Of a DNA stretch of 64,000 nucleotides, positions 46,861 to 55,510 are shown in pieces. Under the pieces are notes generated by a model. It ran no database searches. It was not told the origin of the DNA and was given only the letters and a program-made list of their open reading frames with translations. Location: contig WGMH01000001.1 of assembly GCA_016125165.1 (NCBI GenBank), positions 558,001 through 622,000 of the forward strand. The letters are read 5' to 3'. The DNA is from Alphaproteobacteria bacterium. Lineage in GTDB: Bacteria > Pseudomonadota > Alphaproteobacteria > Micropepsales > Micropepsaceae. Numbering within the stretch: position 1 is the first letter of the stretch; every line of letters starts with the position of its first letter. Position numbers and translations under genes: made by a program.

Positions 46861-47489
46861 GGCTGCAAGGCCACCGTCTTGCGATAGGCCTCGGCCGCGC
46901 GCGCAGCGAGTTCGGCATCAAGACCATTGCGCTTTGTCGCGGCCAACAGTGCATCGACATTGAGATCGGTCGGCATGGCGACAGGCTGCGGCACATCGGC
47001 TATCGCGACTTTGGCCGGGGCCTCCGCCGGTTTCGCATCTGCCACTTTGCTGACACGCGATGTGTTGTCAGCGACATTGGCAGGCTCTTCGCTGTCGCCC
47101 TCGAACATCGCCATCACGGTCGAACCGAAATCCTTGCCCGTGATCTTCTCGAACGCCACATCGGCGAGCGACGACGCAAGTCCGAGCACACCACCATAAA
47201 GCGTGCCACCTGCCACCTTCTCCATCGGCTTGATCTGGTCGCCGGTCAGTTCGCGATAGATCGTGGAGACCACCGGCAAGTGCTGCAGCGGATTGACGAT
47301 GTCGAGGAAGTCGCCAAACGAGAAGCCATCGTCCGTGGCGGCCGTTTTCGCATCCGCGGGTTTGGCGGCATCGGCTGTCTTGACCGGATCGGTCTTGGCC
47401 GCTGCTTCGGCTTTCGCCTTCAGACGTGCATGGGTAGCCGTGTCGAGAAACGACATCTGGATACCTTGCGCGAAACCGGGGACGGGCAT
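46851..47489 (-). CDS. Unknown protein, predicted flagellar regulon member
   Basis: 212 residues from ATG at 47489, chosen because GGAG lies six bases upstream and because an earlier in-frame start (47507) would fall before the predicted transcript start. About residues 20-55 are Ala/Lys-rich. About 55-115 form a compact region (FGDFLDIVNPLQHLPVVST, then TLYGGVLGLASSLADVAFE), and the C-terminus is helical (VDALLAATKRNGLDAELAARA). No signal peptide is seen and I recognise no family. Its promoter is of the sigma-54 type, with an upstream palindrome identical to one before flagellin 1, so a flagellar role is inferred. Confidence 0.7.
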   Translation of the reverse strand: MPVPGFAQGIQMSFLDTATHARLKAKAEAAAKTDPVKTADAAKPADAKTAATDDGFSFGDFLDIVNPLQHLPVVSTIYRELTGDQIKPMEKVAGGTLYGGVLGLASSLADVAFEKITGKDFGSTVMAMFEGDSEEPANVADNTSRVSKVADAKPAEAPAKVAIADVPQPVAMPTDLNVDALLAATKRNGLDAELAARAAEAYRKTVALQPQP

Positions 47490-47502
47490 TCTGCACTCCT
47501 TC

Positions 47503-47530
47503 CCCAAGTGCCAAGCAAGGGCTCTGCCAC
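47503..47530 (-). promoter_or_regulatory. Sigma-54-type promoter of the unknown gene 46851-47489
   Basis: TGGCAGAGCCCTTGCT on the minus strand: GG at 47528-47527, ten bases, GC at 47516-47515, with TTGC at -12 and TGGCA at -24. Predicted start near 47503, 14 bases before the ATG, leaving just enough room for the GGAAGGAG ribosome site. Confidence 0.75.
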
Positions 47531-47581
47531 TTCAAGTTGGGCCGAATACCGGCATTTCAGCGGAAGGTCGCGAGGATGCAC

Positions 47582-47594
47582 GGCAGAAATTGCC
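47582..47594. promoter_or_regulatory. GGCA-N5-TGCC activator-type site
   Basis: GGCAGAAATTGCC, identical to 24253-24265 before flagellin 1. It is centred about 85 bases upstream of the predicted start; CCGGCA half-sites lie at 47549-47554 and 47594-47599. Confidence 0.55.
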
Positions 47595-47600
47595 CGGCAT

Positions 47601-48737
47601 TCAGAACAGGTGGCCGGTTTTTTCGGCCTTGGTTTTCAGATAGGCGCGGTTGTGGTCGTTGTCAGGGAACTTGTGCGGAACGCGCTCGGCGACCTTCACG
47701 CCTGCCGCCCTGAGGGACTTCACCTTGTCGGGATTGTTGGTCATCAGCCGCACGGATTTGAAACCGAGCAGCTTGAACATGCGCGCGGCAATCGCATAGA
47801 CGCGTTCATCGGCCTCGAAGCCGAGGCGCTCATTGGCCTCCACCGTATCGAAGCCCTGATCCTGCAGGCGATAGGCGCGCAATTTGTTGATGAGACCGAT
47901 GCCGCGGCCTTCTTGCGCCAAATAGAGCAGAACGCCACCGCCTGCCTTCGATATCGCTTCGATGGCGCCACGCAATTGTTCGCCGCAATCGCATTTGAGC
48001 GATCCCAGAAGATCGCCGGTGAAACACTCCGAATGCAGACGTGCCAGCACCGGCGCGTCGTTCGGCGGATTGCCGATAACGATTGCATAATGCTCCGGTC
48101 CTGCGCTTGGCGGACGAAACGCAACCAGCTCCGTGCGTTCCGCGCCTTTCAACGGCACACGCGCACGGGTGACGACGCAAAGCGCCTCGGCCACGTGGGC
48201 GTCATAGTTTGCGATATCGGTTGCAGCGATTCTCAACGCGCCGCGCGGAACCGACTTGCCAGCACGCGCGACGACAGACGGTAAAAGTCCGGCCAGCTTC
48301 GCAAGCTTCACCGCGGGCGCGAAACCGGCCGGCAACGCTTCACGAACAACATCGAACGGTCCCTTGAGCGGAGACGACAGATCATCGGTAGGGTCCGCAA
48401 TGGTCGAAAGCCTCTGGGCTTTCGTACCCTTGACGATGCCAAGCGCCACGACATCAGGCGTGTAGAGCCGAATCTTGAGCGTCTGAGCACGCGCATGGGT
48501 GAGGACCAGCCGCATCTGCCCCCCTTTTGAAAGGGCCGCCAGCGCTGCGTCGCTGGCCGTCTCCGTGGCAAGCGCCACCACGACACCCTCCCCGGACACG
48601 ATCGCGACAACCTTGCCCTGCCGGAAAGCCTCGGTTGCCCTCGCCACGGCTTCCACGGCCTGGGCGGCTTCGCGCGCCGAATTGTGATTTCCGGCGTTAA
48701 ATCTCTTTTGCGATTGTGGTTTGGGCTGGCGGGCCAT
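47601..48737 (-). CDS. ribA: GTP cyclohydrolase II with degenerate RibB-like N-terminus
   Basis: 378 residues from ATG at 48737. The C-terminal half (about 190-378) is RibA: zinc cysteines in HSECFTGDLLGSLKCDCGEQL, EGRGIGLINKLRAY, and LMTNNPDKV. The N-terminal part (about 30-180) resembles RibB (3,4-dihydroxybutanone phosphate synthase), but the acidic active-site run is replaced by SGEGVVVALA, so that activity is probably lost. RibA makes the pyrimidine precursor of riboflavin from GTP. It is divergent from the response regulator with 65 bases between starts. Confidence 0.9.
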   Translation of the reverse strand: MARQPKPQSQKRFNAGNHNSAREAAQAVEAVARATEAFRQGKVVAIVSGEGVVVALATETASDAALAALSKGGQMRLVLTHARAQTLKIRLYTPDVVALGIVKGTKAQRLSTIADPTDDLSSPLKGPFDVVREALPAGFAPAVKLAKLAGLLPSVVARAGKSVPRGALRIAATDIANYDAHVAEALCVVTRARVPLKGAERTELVAFRPPSAGPEHYAIVIGNPPNDAPVLARLHSECFTGDLLGSLKCDCGEQLRGAIEAISKAGGGVLLYLAQEGRGIGLINKLRAYRLQDQGFDTVEANERLGFEADERVYAIAARMFKLLGFKSVRLMTNNPDKVKSLRAAGVKVAERVPHKFPDNDHNRAYLKTKAEKTGHLF

Positions 48738-48802
48738 GTACCCCACATACACCCCAAGGCCAAAAGCGGGTAGACTTCCGCCACGGCACACAGGAACAGG
48801 AA

Positions 48803-49483
48803 ATGCCAAGCATCAAGCGTGCACTCTTGGTTGACGACGACACCATGCTCAGAACCTCGCTGGCCGAGCAGCTGGAGGCTGAGGGGTATGTCCCTATTCA
48901 GGCCGAAACGATTGCCGAGGGACGCGAAAAAGCCAGGGATGGCCTCTATGAATTCATGATTCTGGATGTGGGCCTGCCCGATGGCGATGGACGGTCCCTG
49001 TGCCACGACCTGCGCGCGGATGGCGTCAGCTGCCCTATCATCATGCTCACCGCATCGGACAGCGATGGCGACACCATCGAAGGCCTGAAATCCGGGGCCA
49101 ATGACTATGTGACCAAACCCTTCCGCTTCGCGGTGCTGATGGCGCGTATTCATGCCCATCTCAGGAGCCACGAGCAGAGCGAGGAGGCGGTCTACCGGAT
49201 CGGCCCCTATACCTTCCGGCCGAGCGCCAAGGTGCTGCTCGATCCCGCAGGCAAGCGCATCCGCCTGACCGAGAAGGAAACCAACATCCTGAAATTCCTG
49301 CACCGTTCCGGCGATACCGTGGGCAGGGAGACGCTTTTGCACGAGGTCTGGGGTTACAACCCCGCCGTGACCACGCACACGCTGGAAACCCACATCTATC
49401 GGCTGCGTCAAAAAATCGAGAGCAACCCGGGCCAGGCGCAAATTCTGATTACGGAAAGCGGCGGATATCGGCTCGTCGCCTGA
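48803..49483 (+). CDS. OmpR-family response regulator (orphan)
   Basis: 226 residues from ATG at 48803, preceded by CAGGAACAGGAA. The receiver domain (about 4-118) has acidic DDD at 11-13, phosphorylation site Asp55 in LDVGLPDGDG and the lysine of VTKPFR. The winged-helix DNA-binding domain (about 130-226) shows LTEKETNILKFLHRSG and TLETHIYRLRQKIE. No histidine kinase gene is adjacent, so its partner is elsewhere. The DUF2807 gene follows after 203 bases. Confidence 0.92.
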   Translation: MPSIKRALLVDDDTMLRTSLAEQLEAEGYVPIQAETIAEGREKARDGLYEFMILDVGLPDGDGRSLCHDLRADGVSCPIIMLTASDSDGDTIEGLKSGANDYVTKPFRFAVLMARIHAHLRSHEQSEEAVYRIGPYTFRPSAKVLLDPAGKRIRLTEKETNILKFLHRSGDTVGRETLLHEVWGYNPAVTTHTLETHIYRLRQKIESNPGQAQILITESGGYRLVA

Positions 49484-49686
49484 AGCCCGCCGCAATTGCG
49501 TCGCTATTTTGTTCTCCTTTCTTCCGTGCATGGCTGGATTGAGGATTTGCCCAACTATGCGCACCAGTCCGGCAAACCCTATGTGTGAGACGTGGGCCGG
49601 GGCGAAAGCTGTGGTCCGATAGATTCAGGATTTCATGGTTCGATCGGTTAGGCGGGGATTCCGGCGAACCGCGAGGAGACAGGCAG

Positions 49687-50778
49687 ATGAACACACGTAT
49701 CAAATCGATGATCGGGGGAGCCGTCCTAGCGACGGCATTGATCGGGCCGACCTGGGCCGCTGCGCCTGCCGCGCCGCCGGCACCGTCTGCACCGGCGGCA
49801 CAGCCTGCGCCCGTGGCCCAGCCCATGGTTGTGGCCGACGCCCGTTCCCAGAACTGGGTGACGTGGCCGGCCAAGAAATTCTCCGCCAGCGCGGTGAAGT
49901 TCGATGACATCGTCGGCACGGTGATTGTGGAAGTGGGCAATGGCCCGGGCATGACGCTGAATGTTCAAGGTCTTCGCCAACGCCTGAATGCGCTGGAGGT
50001 GAAAACCGAAGGCAACACGCTGCGCATCAACGGTACCACGACCAATGACGTCTGGAACTGGCGCGAATGGTTCAACTTCTCCGGCCATGAAGAGCGCAAT
50101 TCGACCAAAAACCTCATCATCAAGGTGACCGTCCCCAAGGGTGCGGATGTGAATGTGAACGACCTTGTTGGTGATGCCACTATCGGTGACACCTACGGCC
50201 ATCTCAGATTTGAGGCTGCTGCGTCCCGCGCCAAGATCGGCAAGGTTGGCAAGGCAGAAGTTTCGCTTGCCGGATCGGGCAAGATCGATGTGGCCGCGGT
50301 CAATGGACCGCTCAGCCTTGATATCGCCGGTTCGGGCAAAGTGAATATCGGCCCTGTGAACGGTCCGGTGAAGGCTTCCATCGCTGGCGCTGGCACCGCC
50401 GCGATTGGCAACATCAGTGGTGGTCTCAATCTCGATATCGCCGGTTCCGGCGATATCACGGCCGCCAGCGTCAATGGTCGCGTAAGCGTGGACATCGCCG
50501 GTTCCGGATCGGTGAAGATTGCGACCGGCACGGCCAACCCGCTGCACGTCGACATCATCGGCTCAGGCAACTTTGAATTTGGCGGACTTGCCATCGATCC
50601 GCGCATCAGCGCGCTGGGCTCGGGCAGTGTGAAACTCAACGCATACAAGGGCAAGCTGTCGAGCGACGGCTCGGTGACCGTGAAGGTGAACGGGCAGACG
50701 GTGACCGTGAACAACGATGACGACGATGATGATGACGGCCCACATCATCACCACCACGACGATGACGACGACGAGTAA
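49687..50778 (+). CDS. DUF2807 (GIN) domain exported protein with Asp/His tail
   Basis: 363 residues from ATG at 49687 with AGGAG upstream. A signal peptide (about 1-24) and a Pro/Ala spacer precede a repetitive beta-helix-like region in which units like VSLAGSGKIDVAAVNGP and LDIAGSGKVNIGPVNGP recur many times (about 185-310), as in the DUF2807 head domain. The last 22 residues are runs of Asp and His. The protein probably resides in the periplasm or outside; the tail could bind metal ions. It ends at a clear terminator. Confidence 0.85.
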   Translation: MNTRIKSMIGGAVLATALIGPTWAAAPAAPPAPSAPAAQPAPVAQPMVVADARSQNWVTWPAKKFSASAVKFDDIVGTVIVEVGNGPGMTLNVQGLRQRLNALEVKTEGNTLRINGTTTNDVWNWREWFNFSGHEERNSTKNLIIKVTVPKGADVNVNDLVGDATIGDTYGHLRFEAAASRAKIGKVGKAEVSLAGSGKIDVAAVNGPLSLDIAGSGKVNIGPVNGPVKASIAGAGTAAIGNISGGLNLDIAGSGDITAASVNGRVSVDIAGSGSVKIATGTANPLHVDIIGSGNFEFGGLAIDPRISALGSGSVKLNAYKGKLSSDGSVTVKVNGQTVTVNNDDDDDDDGPHHHHHDDDDDE

Positions 50779-50828
50779 TTGATAGGGACAACGACACGGC
50801 CGAAGCAGCCGTCTCCACCCCCATTCCT

Positions 50829-50861
50829 GATGGCCCGGCTCGTCCGGGCCATTTCTTTTTT
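50829..50861 (+). terminator. Terminator after the DUF2807 gene
   Basis: Stem TGGCCCGG/CCGGGCCA (50831-50838 with 50844-50851) is followed by TTTCTTTTTT on the plus strand. Confidence 0.9.
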
Positions 50862-50868
50862 CTAAAGT

Positions 50869-52071
50869 CTATTCGTGGCGCAGCGCCTCGATCGGATCGA
50901 GACGTGCAGCGCGGCGGGCCGGGAAATAGCCGAAGCCAACACCAACCGCCGCCGAAAATACCACTGCCAATGCGACAATTCCGGGCTCGAAAACGAAAGG
51001 AAGCTCGAGCGCCGCGGCGGCAATCGCTGAACCGGCTAGACCAATAGTGATTCCGATAAGCCCGCCGAGCGCACTCATCACAACTGCTTCGATCAGAAAT
51101 TGCAGCAATACATCGCGCTCGCGCGCGCCAATGGCCAGACGAATGCCGATCTCGCGCGTTCGCTCGGTCACCGACACCAGCATGATGTTCATGATCCCGA
51201 TGCCGCCAACAAGAAGGCTGACCGCCGCCACCGCCGACAGGAATGCGGTGAGGATCGCGGTGGTGGATTCCACCATCCGCGTGACTTCCTGCATGTCGTT
51301 GACTTGAAAATCATCAGATGCGCCAGGCACGATATGCCGGCGCTCACGCATGAGCCGCTCGATATCGCCTTTGGCCCGGTCGGTGTAGGACGCATCCCTC
51401 ACCGATATCCAGATCATGTTGACATCGGTGTTGCCCGCAAGCCTGCGCTGAACAGCCTTGAGCGGCATGATGACATAATCATCCTGGTCCGAGCCGAAGG
51501 TGGATTGGCCCTTCGATTCCAGGACGCCGATCACCTCGCAGGATATCTTGTCCACGCGCATCCGCGCGCCGATGGGATCCTGCGTGCCAAACAGTTCCTT
51601 GCGCACAGTCTGGCCCAGAATGCACACAGATTTTCCCGATCGTTCCTCGGTGAGCGAGAAGTTGCGACCAAGCGTGACATTCCATTCGCGGGCCACGAAG
51701 AAATCGTTGCTGCTTCCTGTCACGCTCGTGGTGCGGTTCTTGTTGCCTGCCACCACCACCGCAGAACGCGAGATCGCCGGCGCGACCGCCGCCAAGCCGG
51801 AAATTTCGCGTGCGATTACGTGGGCGTCATCGGAATCAAAGGGCGAGGCAGCATTGAGCGTACCGGGTTTGCGCTGGCCTGGAATGAGGATGAGAAGGTT
51901 TCGGCCCATCGAGGCGATATCGGACGTTACGCTCACGCTGGCACCCGAACCCAGCGTCACCATGGAAATAACGGCAGCAACGCCGATCACAATGCCAAGC
52001 GTGGTAAGCCCGGCCCGCATGAGATTGTTGCGGATTTCGCGAAGCGCGAGAAAAAAGGCATTGGAAATCAT
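50869..52071 (-). CDS. MacB-like ABC transporter permease
   Basis: 400 residues of the FtsX/MacB permease type. One N-terminal membrane helix (about 22-44) is followed by a large periplasmic MacB_PCD domain (about 45-250) and three C-terminal helices (about 275-300, 325-350, 360-385). Segments LTTLGIVIGVAAVISMVTLG and GIMNIMLVSVTERTREIGIRLAIGA are typical. It works with the ATPase and adaptor encoded upstream as a mechanotransmission exporter. It overlaps the ATPase gene by four bases. Confidence 0.92.
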   Translation of the reverse strand: MISNAFFLALREIRNNLMRAGLTTLGIVIGVAAVISMVTLGSGASVSVTSDIASMGRNLLILIPGQRKPGTLNAASPFDSDDAHVIAREISGLAAVAPAISRSAVVVAGNKNRTTSVTGSSNDFFVAREWNVTLGRNFSLTEERSGKSVCILGQTVRKELFGTQDPIGARMRVDKISCEVIGVLESKGQSTFGSDQDDYVIMPLKAVQRRLAGNTDVNMIWISVRDASYTDRAKGDIERLMRERRHIVPGASDDFQVNDMQEVTRMVESTTAILTAFLSAVAAVSLLVGGIGIMNIMLVSVTERTREIGIRLAIGARERDVLLQFLIEAVVMSALGGLIGITIGLAGSAIAAAALELPFVFEPGIVALAVVFSAAVGVGFGYFPARRAARLDPIEALRHE

Positions 52072-52769
52072 GCTATCACCGCCGCACTGTCCGATTCGAT
52101 GCGACCGTCACGGAAGCGAATACGTCGTTTGGCGTAGGCGGCAATGTCGTCTTCATGCGTGACAAGCACGATGGTCAGCCCGCGTTCGGCGTTGAGAGAT
52201 GCAAGCAGTTCCATGATTTCATGGCTGCGGGCACTGTCGAGATTGCCGGTGGGTTCATCGGCAAACATCACCGAAGGATCGGTGACGAGTGCACGCGCAA
52301 TCGCGACGCGCTGCTGCTGACCACCGGAAAGTTCAGAAGCAGAATGTCCGGCCCGGTCGGCCAATCCCACTTTCGCCAGCGCATCGCGCGCACGCGCCTG
52401 CCGCTCCGCCTGAGGCACGCCACGATAGATGAGCGGCAGTTCGAGATTCTCGATCGCCGTGGTGCGCTTCAGAAGATTGAAGCCCTGAAACACGAAGCCG
52501 ATATAGTAGCGGCGCAAGAGCGCACGCTGGTCACGCGAGAGCGATCCTACATCGGTGCCGCGGAAATAGTATTGACCACTCGTGGGCGTATCGAGACATC
52601 CCAGAATATTCATCGCGGTGGACTTGCCGGAGCCGGATGGCCCCATGACGGCAACAAATTCGCCGTCACGGATCGTAAGATCGATCCCTGCCAGCGCAGC
52701 CACGGCGGCTTCGCCGGAGCCGTAGATCTTTGTGACACCGCGAAGCTCGATCAGGGGCTGTCCGGCCAT
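52068..52769 (-). CDS. ABC transporter ATP-binding protein (MacB/LolD type)
   Basis: 233 residues from ATG at 52769; a long upstream extension is not coding. Walker A is GPSGSGKST, the signature motif is [15 protein letters not shown], Walker B is [12 protein letters not shown]. It powers the permease encoded downstream. It begins ten bases after the adaptor gene. Confidence 0.95.
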   Translation of the reverse strand: MAGQPLIELRGVTKIYGSGEAAVAALAGIDLTIRDGEFVAVMGPSGSGKSTAMNILGCLDTPTSGQYYFRGTDVGSLSRDQRALLRRYYIGFVFQGFNLLKRTTAIENLELPLIYRGVPQAERQARARDALAKVGLADRAGHSASELSGGQQQRVAIARALVTDPSVMFADEPTGNLDSARSHEIMELLASLNAERGLTIVLVTHEDDIAAYAKRRIRFRDGRIESDSAAVIA

Positions 52770-52779
52770 TGGTTTCGGT

Positions 52780-53976
52780 CTATTTGCTCGCCTGGGCGTC
52801 GTCGCCCTTTTTCCTGATGTCGGTAACGACCTTGTCGCCTGCTTCGATGGGGCCGTCGACAACCTGGGTGAAGCGGCCATCCGTTGCACCCAGCGTAAGA
52901 TCGCGCGGCTCGATGCTGCTGCCCGATTGCACCCAAACACGGCCGGTGCGCGCACCGGTGGGAGCAGGGATTGCATCCTTGGTATATTTCTCTGGCGGCG
53001 TGTAACGCAGCGCGCCATTCGGAACAACCAGCACATCCTCGAAATGCGCCGCCTGAATTTCCGCTGTAGCTGTCATGCCGGGCTTCAGGACACGATCGCC
53101 ATTGTCGACGAGCAATACGCCCTGATAGGTGACAACCCCCTGCACAGTTTTGGGTGCGCTATGCAGATCGACCAGCTTGGCCGCGAAGTTGCGCGCCGGA
53201 TAGGCATCCACCGCAAAGGTTGCCTGCTGTCCCGGCCGGATCGAACCAACATCGGCTTCATCGATATCGACATCCAGCTCCATCTGCTTCAGATCGCTCG
53301 CAAGCGTGAACAGCACTGGTGTCTGCATGGCGGCGACCACGGTCTGGCCGGGTTCGACCTTGCGGTCGAGTACGATGCCGTCGATGGGTGAGCGCACGAT
53401 TGCCTTGGAAAGCTGCGTTTCATATTGCTTGACCTGTGCGCGCGCCATCGCCACACCCGATTGCGCGCGGCCATATTCGCCTTGCGCCACATCATATTCC
53501 TGCGGCGACAGGGCGTTCGAGGCCCTGAGCGCGCGATAGCGGCGGATGGTTGCGCTATCCTGGCGCAGGGTCGCCTCGGCTTGTGAAAGCGTGGCGCGGG
53601 CCTGTGCGAGTTGCGCCTCGATCTGGTCAGTGTTGATGCGCGCCAGAACCTGGCCCTTTTTCACAACGGAATTGAAATCGACCAGCACTGCATCCAGGCG
53701 GCCGGAAATCTCCGCCCCTACGTCCACCTCATTGCGTGGTGCCAACGTGCCTGTGGCGCTCACCGTGACCGAAAGCGGTTGCCGGACAACGTCCTGCGTC
53801 ACGAACTCGGTCGCGCTCGACGATCCAAACAGCCACCAGCCGATCAGGATGACAAACAGGACACCGATGCCGATCACGATCCATCGGCCATAGGACGCGT
53901 GTCCCTTGGCAATCTCGCCAAGTCCAAGACGTGAAGCCATATCGGCGTCGGGGCGCGGAGAATCTGGTGCGTTCAC
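52780..53976 (-). CDS. Periplasmic adaptor subunit (MacA/HlyD family)
   Basis: 398 residues with GTG start; ATG at 53940 is an alternative. A membrane anchor (about 32-52) precedes a biotinyl-lipoyl-like domain (VSATGTLAPRNEVDVGAEISG), a helical hairpin (about 110-185) and barrel domains (VVRSPIDGIVLDRKVEPGQTV). With the two downstream genes it forms a MacAB-like tripartite exporter; the outer-membrane channel is not in the window. The cargo is unknown. Confidence 0.92.
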   Translation of the reverse strand: MNAPDSPRPDADMASRLGLGEIAKGHASYGRWIVIGIGVLFVILIGWWLFGSSSATEFVTQDVVRQPLSVTVSATGTLAPRNEVDVGAEISGRLDAVLVDFNSVVKKGQVLARINTDQIEAQLAQARATLSQAEATLRQDSATIRRYRALRASNALSPQEYDVAQGEYGRAQSGVAMARAQVKQYETQLSKAIVRSPIDGIVLDRKVEPGQTVVAAMQTPVLFTLASDLKQMELDVDIDEADVGSIRPGQQATFAVDAYPARNFAAKLVDLHSAPKTVQGVVTYQGVLLVDNGDRVLKPGMTATAEIQAAHFEDVLVVPNGALRYTPPEKYTKDAIPAPTGARTGRVWVQSGSSIEPRDLTLGATDGRFTQVVDGPIEAGDKVVTDIRKKGDDAQASK

Positions 53977-54050
53977 GGAAAGCCAATCCCGGTTGGGGGG
54001 CCGCGGCGAGACCCCCTACATGTGTATCGAACCGGCATACGTCAAGTGCC

Positions 54051-55508
54051 CTAATCGCAGGCCCCACTGCCCGGCAGCAGGATATAACGCACGGCGGCAA
54101 ATCGTCCGTCGCTTTTCAGCAGACGTGCATCGATGGTTCCGCGAGGCGCGGCAGGTGAAATATTCGCGGACAGATCAGCGCGCAAGTAAACAGACATTGC
54201 AGGAGGCACTTCGCCACGGCCTTCCCAGACAATGAGGCACTGACCGTTCTTCGGAAGTCCGAATGTCGATGGCTCGGCGTCGGGCGTGACAATGCGCGAA
54301 GCTGGAAAGACCGTGCGCAGATTGCCACCCAGCGCAACTGTATCGGCAACGATGGTGCCTTCATTGAACCCGGCATTGCGCAAACCGCGGACATAGGCGG
54401 GCATGTACCAATAGGCACTGCATTCGCGGCAGGCATAAGCGCCGGACTGGTAGGCATAGGTCTGCCAGCCAATGGAAGCGAGCGCCAGGGCAAATACGAT
54501 CCCGGCAAACAACTGATGCGCTCGGTCGGAAAAAGCCGCAAGTTTCACGCGCATGAAGAACCACAGAGTGAGAGTCATCACCGCGGCCATCAGAGGCGGA
54601 GGCAACATGCCTGCCGCGTAGAGGCACACATTCAGCAGTACCGAAACGGCAGCTGCGACAGAGAAAAAGCGCAACCATATGAGGTCGATCTCGCTCGCCC
54701 GGCTTGCGGACAGCGCGCGCGCATAGAGAACAGGTGCAATTGCCAGCAAGGGAAAAAGCGCGCACAACACCACGATCAACGTATTTTGTTGCGGCGTGAC
54801 CAAACCGGACCATAGCCCGCCTTCCTGCAGGGAAAGCCATCTCAGATGGGGTATGGCAATCAGCAGCGCAAGCAATGCCGAACCGGCAATCGGCACCGGT
54901 CTGATGTGCGCCATGAGCGATGGTACAAACAGCAGCGCGACGATCATGGCGACCGGCAGAACAAGGAAACTGGGACCCGAGAGAAACCCGAGGCCCATGC
55001 TGAGGCCGGGAAACAGATAGTCGATGGCTTTGCCATGCGTGAAGACGCGCAGGGCCGACCACAGAAAGATGGCGAACATGGCCGTGGACACAACGCTCAC
55101 CACATCGCCCATATGCGCAAAATAACCGGCCGTTGCGGTTGCTATAGGCGCCAGCGCCGCCATCGCTGCGGCCTTGACGTCGCCAAGCACCATGCGCGCG
55201 GCCGCGAAGAACGCGACAAGACCCGTGCCCATAACGGCATATTCGATAAGGAAGAAGGCGGCGCGGCTATTGCCCGTCGCCTGAAGAATGATCCAGCTGA
55301 GCCACGTGGCAAGCGGCGGATCACCGGCACGATAGCCCCAGCGTGCGGATTGCGCGAACAAAACCTGCACAGCCTCGCCGGAAACATAATTGGGACTAAG
55401 GCCCAGACGTAAGATCAAATGCAGCGCGCAATAGATTGTAAGGATGAGCGCGACACTGCGCGGCTCGGAGAATAGCGGCCAGACGGTTCTGTGCGTTTTC
55501 GCTGCCAT
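54051..55508 (-). CDS. Glycosyltransferase family 39-like membrane protein
   Basis: 485 residues with about ten membrane segments and the GT39/ArnT N-terminal layout: a first helix, then a loop with SGEAVQVLFAQSARWGYRAGDPPLATWL. In most relatives this loop starts with an acidic pair (DE) that acts in catalysis; here it reads GE. It would transfer a sugar from a lipid carrier on the periplasmic side. Its start is two bases after the GT2 gene, which probably makes the lipid-linked sugar. Confidence 0.85.
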   Translation of the reverse strand: MAAKTHRTVWPLFSEPRSVALILTIYCALHLILRLGLSPNYVSGEAVQVLFAQSARWGYRAGDPPLATWLSWIILQATGNSRAAFFLIEYAVMGTGLVAFFAAARMVLGDVKAAAMAALAPIATATAGYFAHMGDVVSVVSTAMFAIFLWSALRVFTHGKAIDYLFPGLSMGLGFLSGPSFLVLPVAMIVALLFVPSLMAHIRPVPIAGSALLALLIAIPHLRWLSLQEGGLWSGLVTPQQNTLIVVLCALFPLLAIAPVLYARALSASRASEIDLIWLRFFSVAAAVSVLLNVCLYAAGMLPPPLMAAVMTLTLWFFMRVKLAAFSDRAHQLFAGIVFALALASIGWQTYAYQSGAYACRECSAYWYMPAYVRGLRNAGFNEGTIVADTVALGGNLRTVFPASRIVTPDAEPSTFGLPKNGQCLIVWEGRGEVPPAMSVYLRADLSANISPAAPRGTIDARLLKSDGRFAAVRYILLPGSGACD

Positions 55509-55510
55509 GC

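Noticed and set aside
50700-50778. Asp/His tail as a cloning artefact or frameshift
   Set aside because: The frame is open through to a natural stop and terminator, and the tail mixes Asp codons and His codons without vector sequence.
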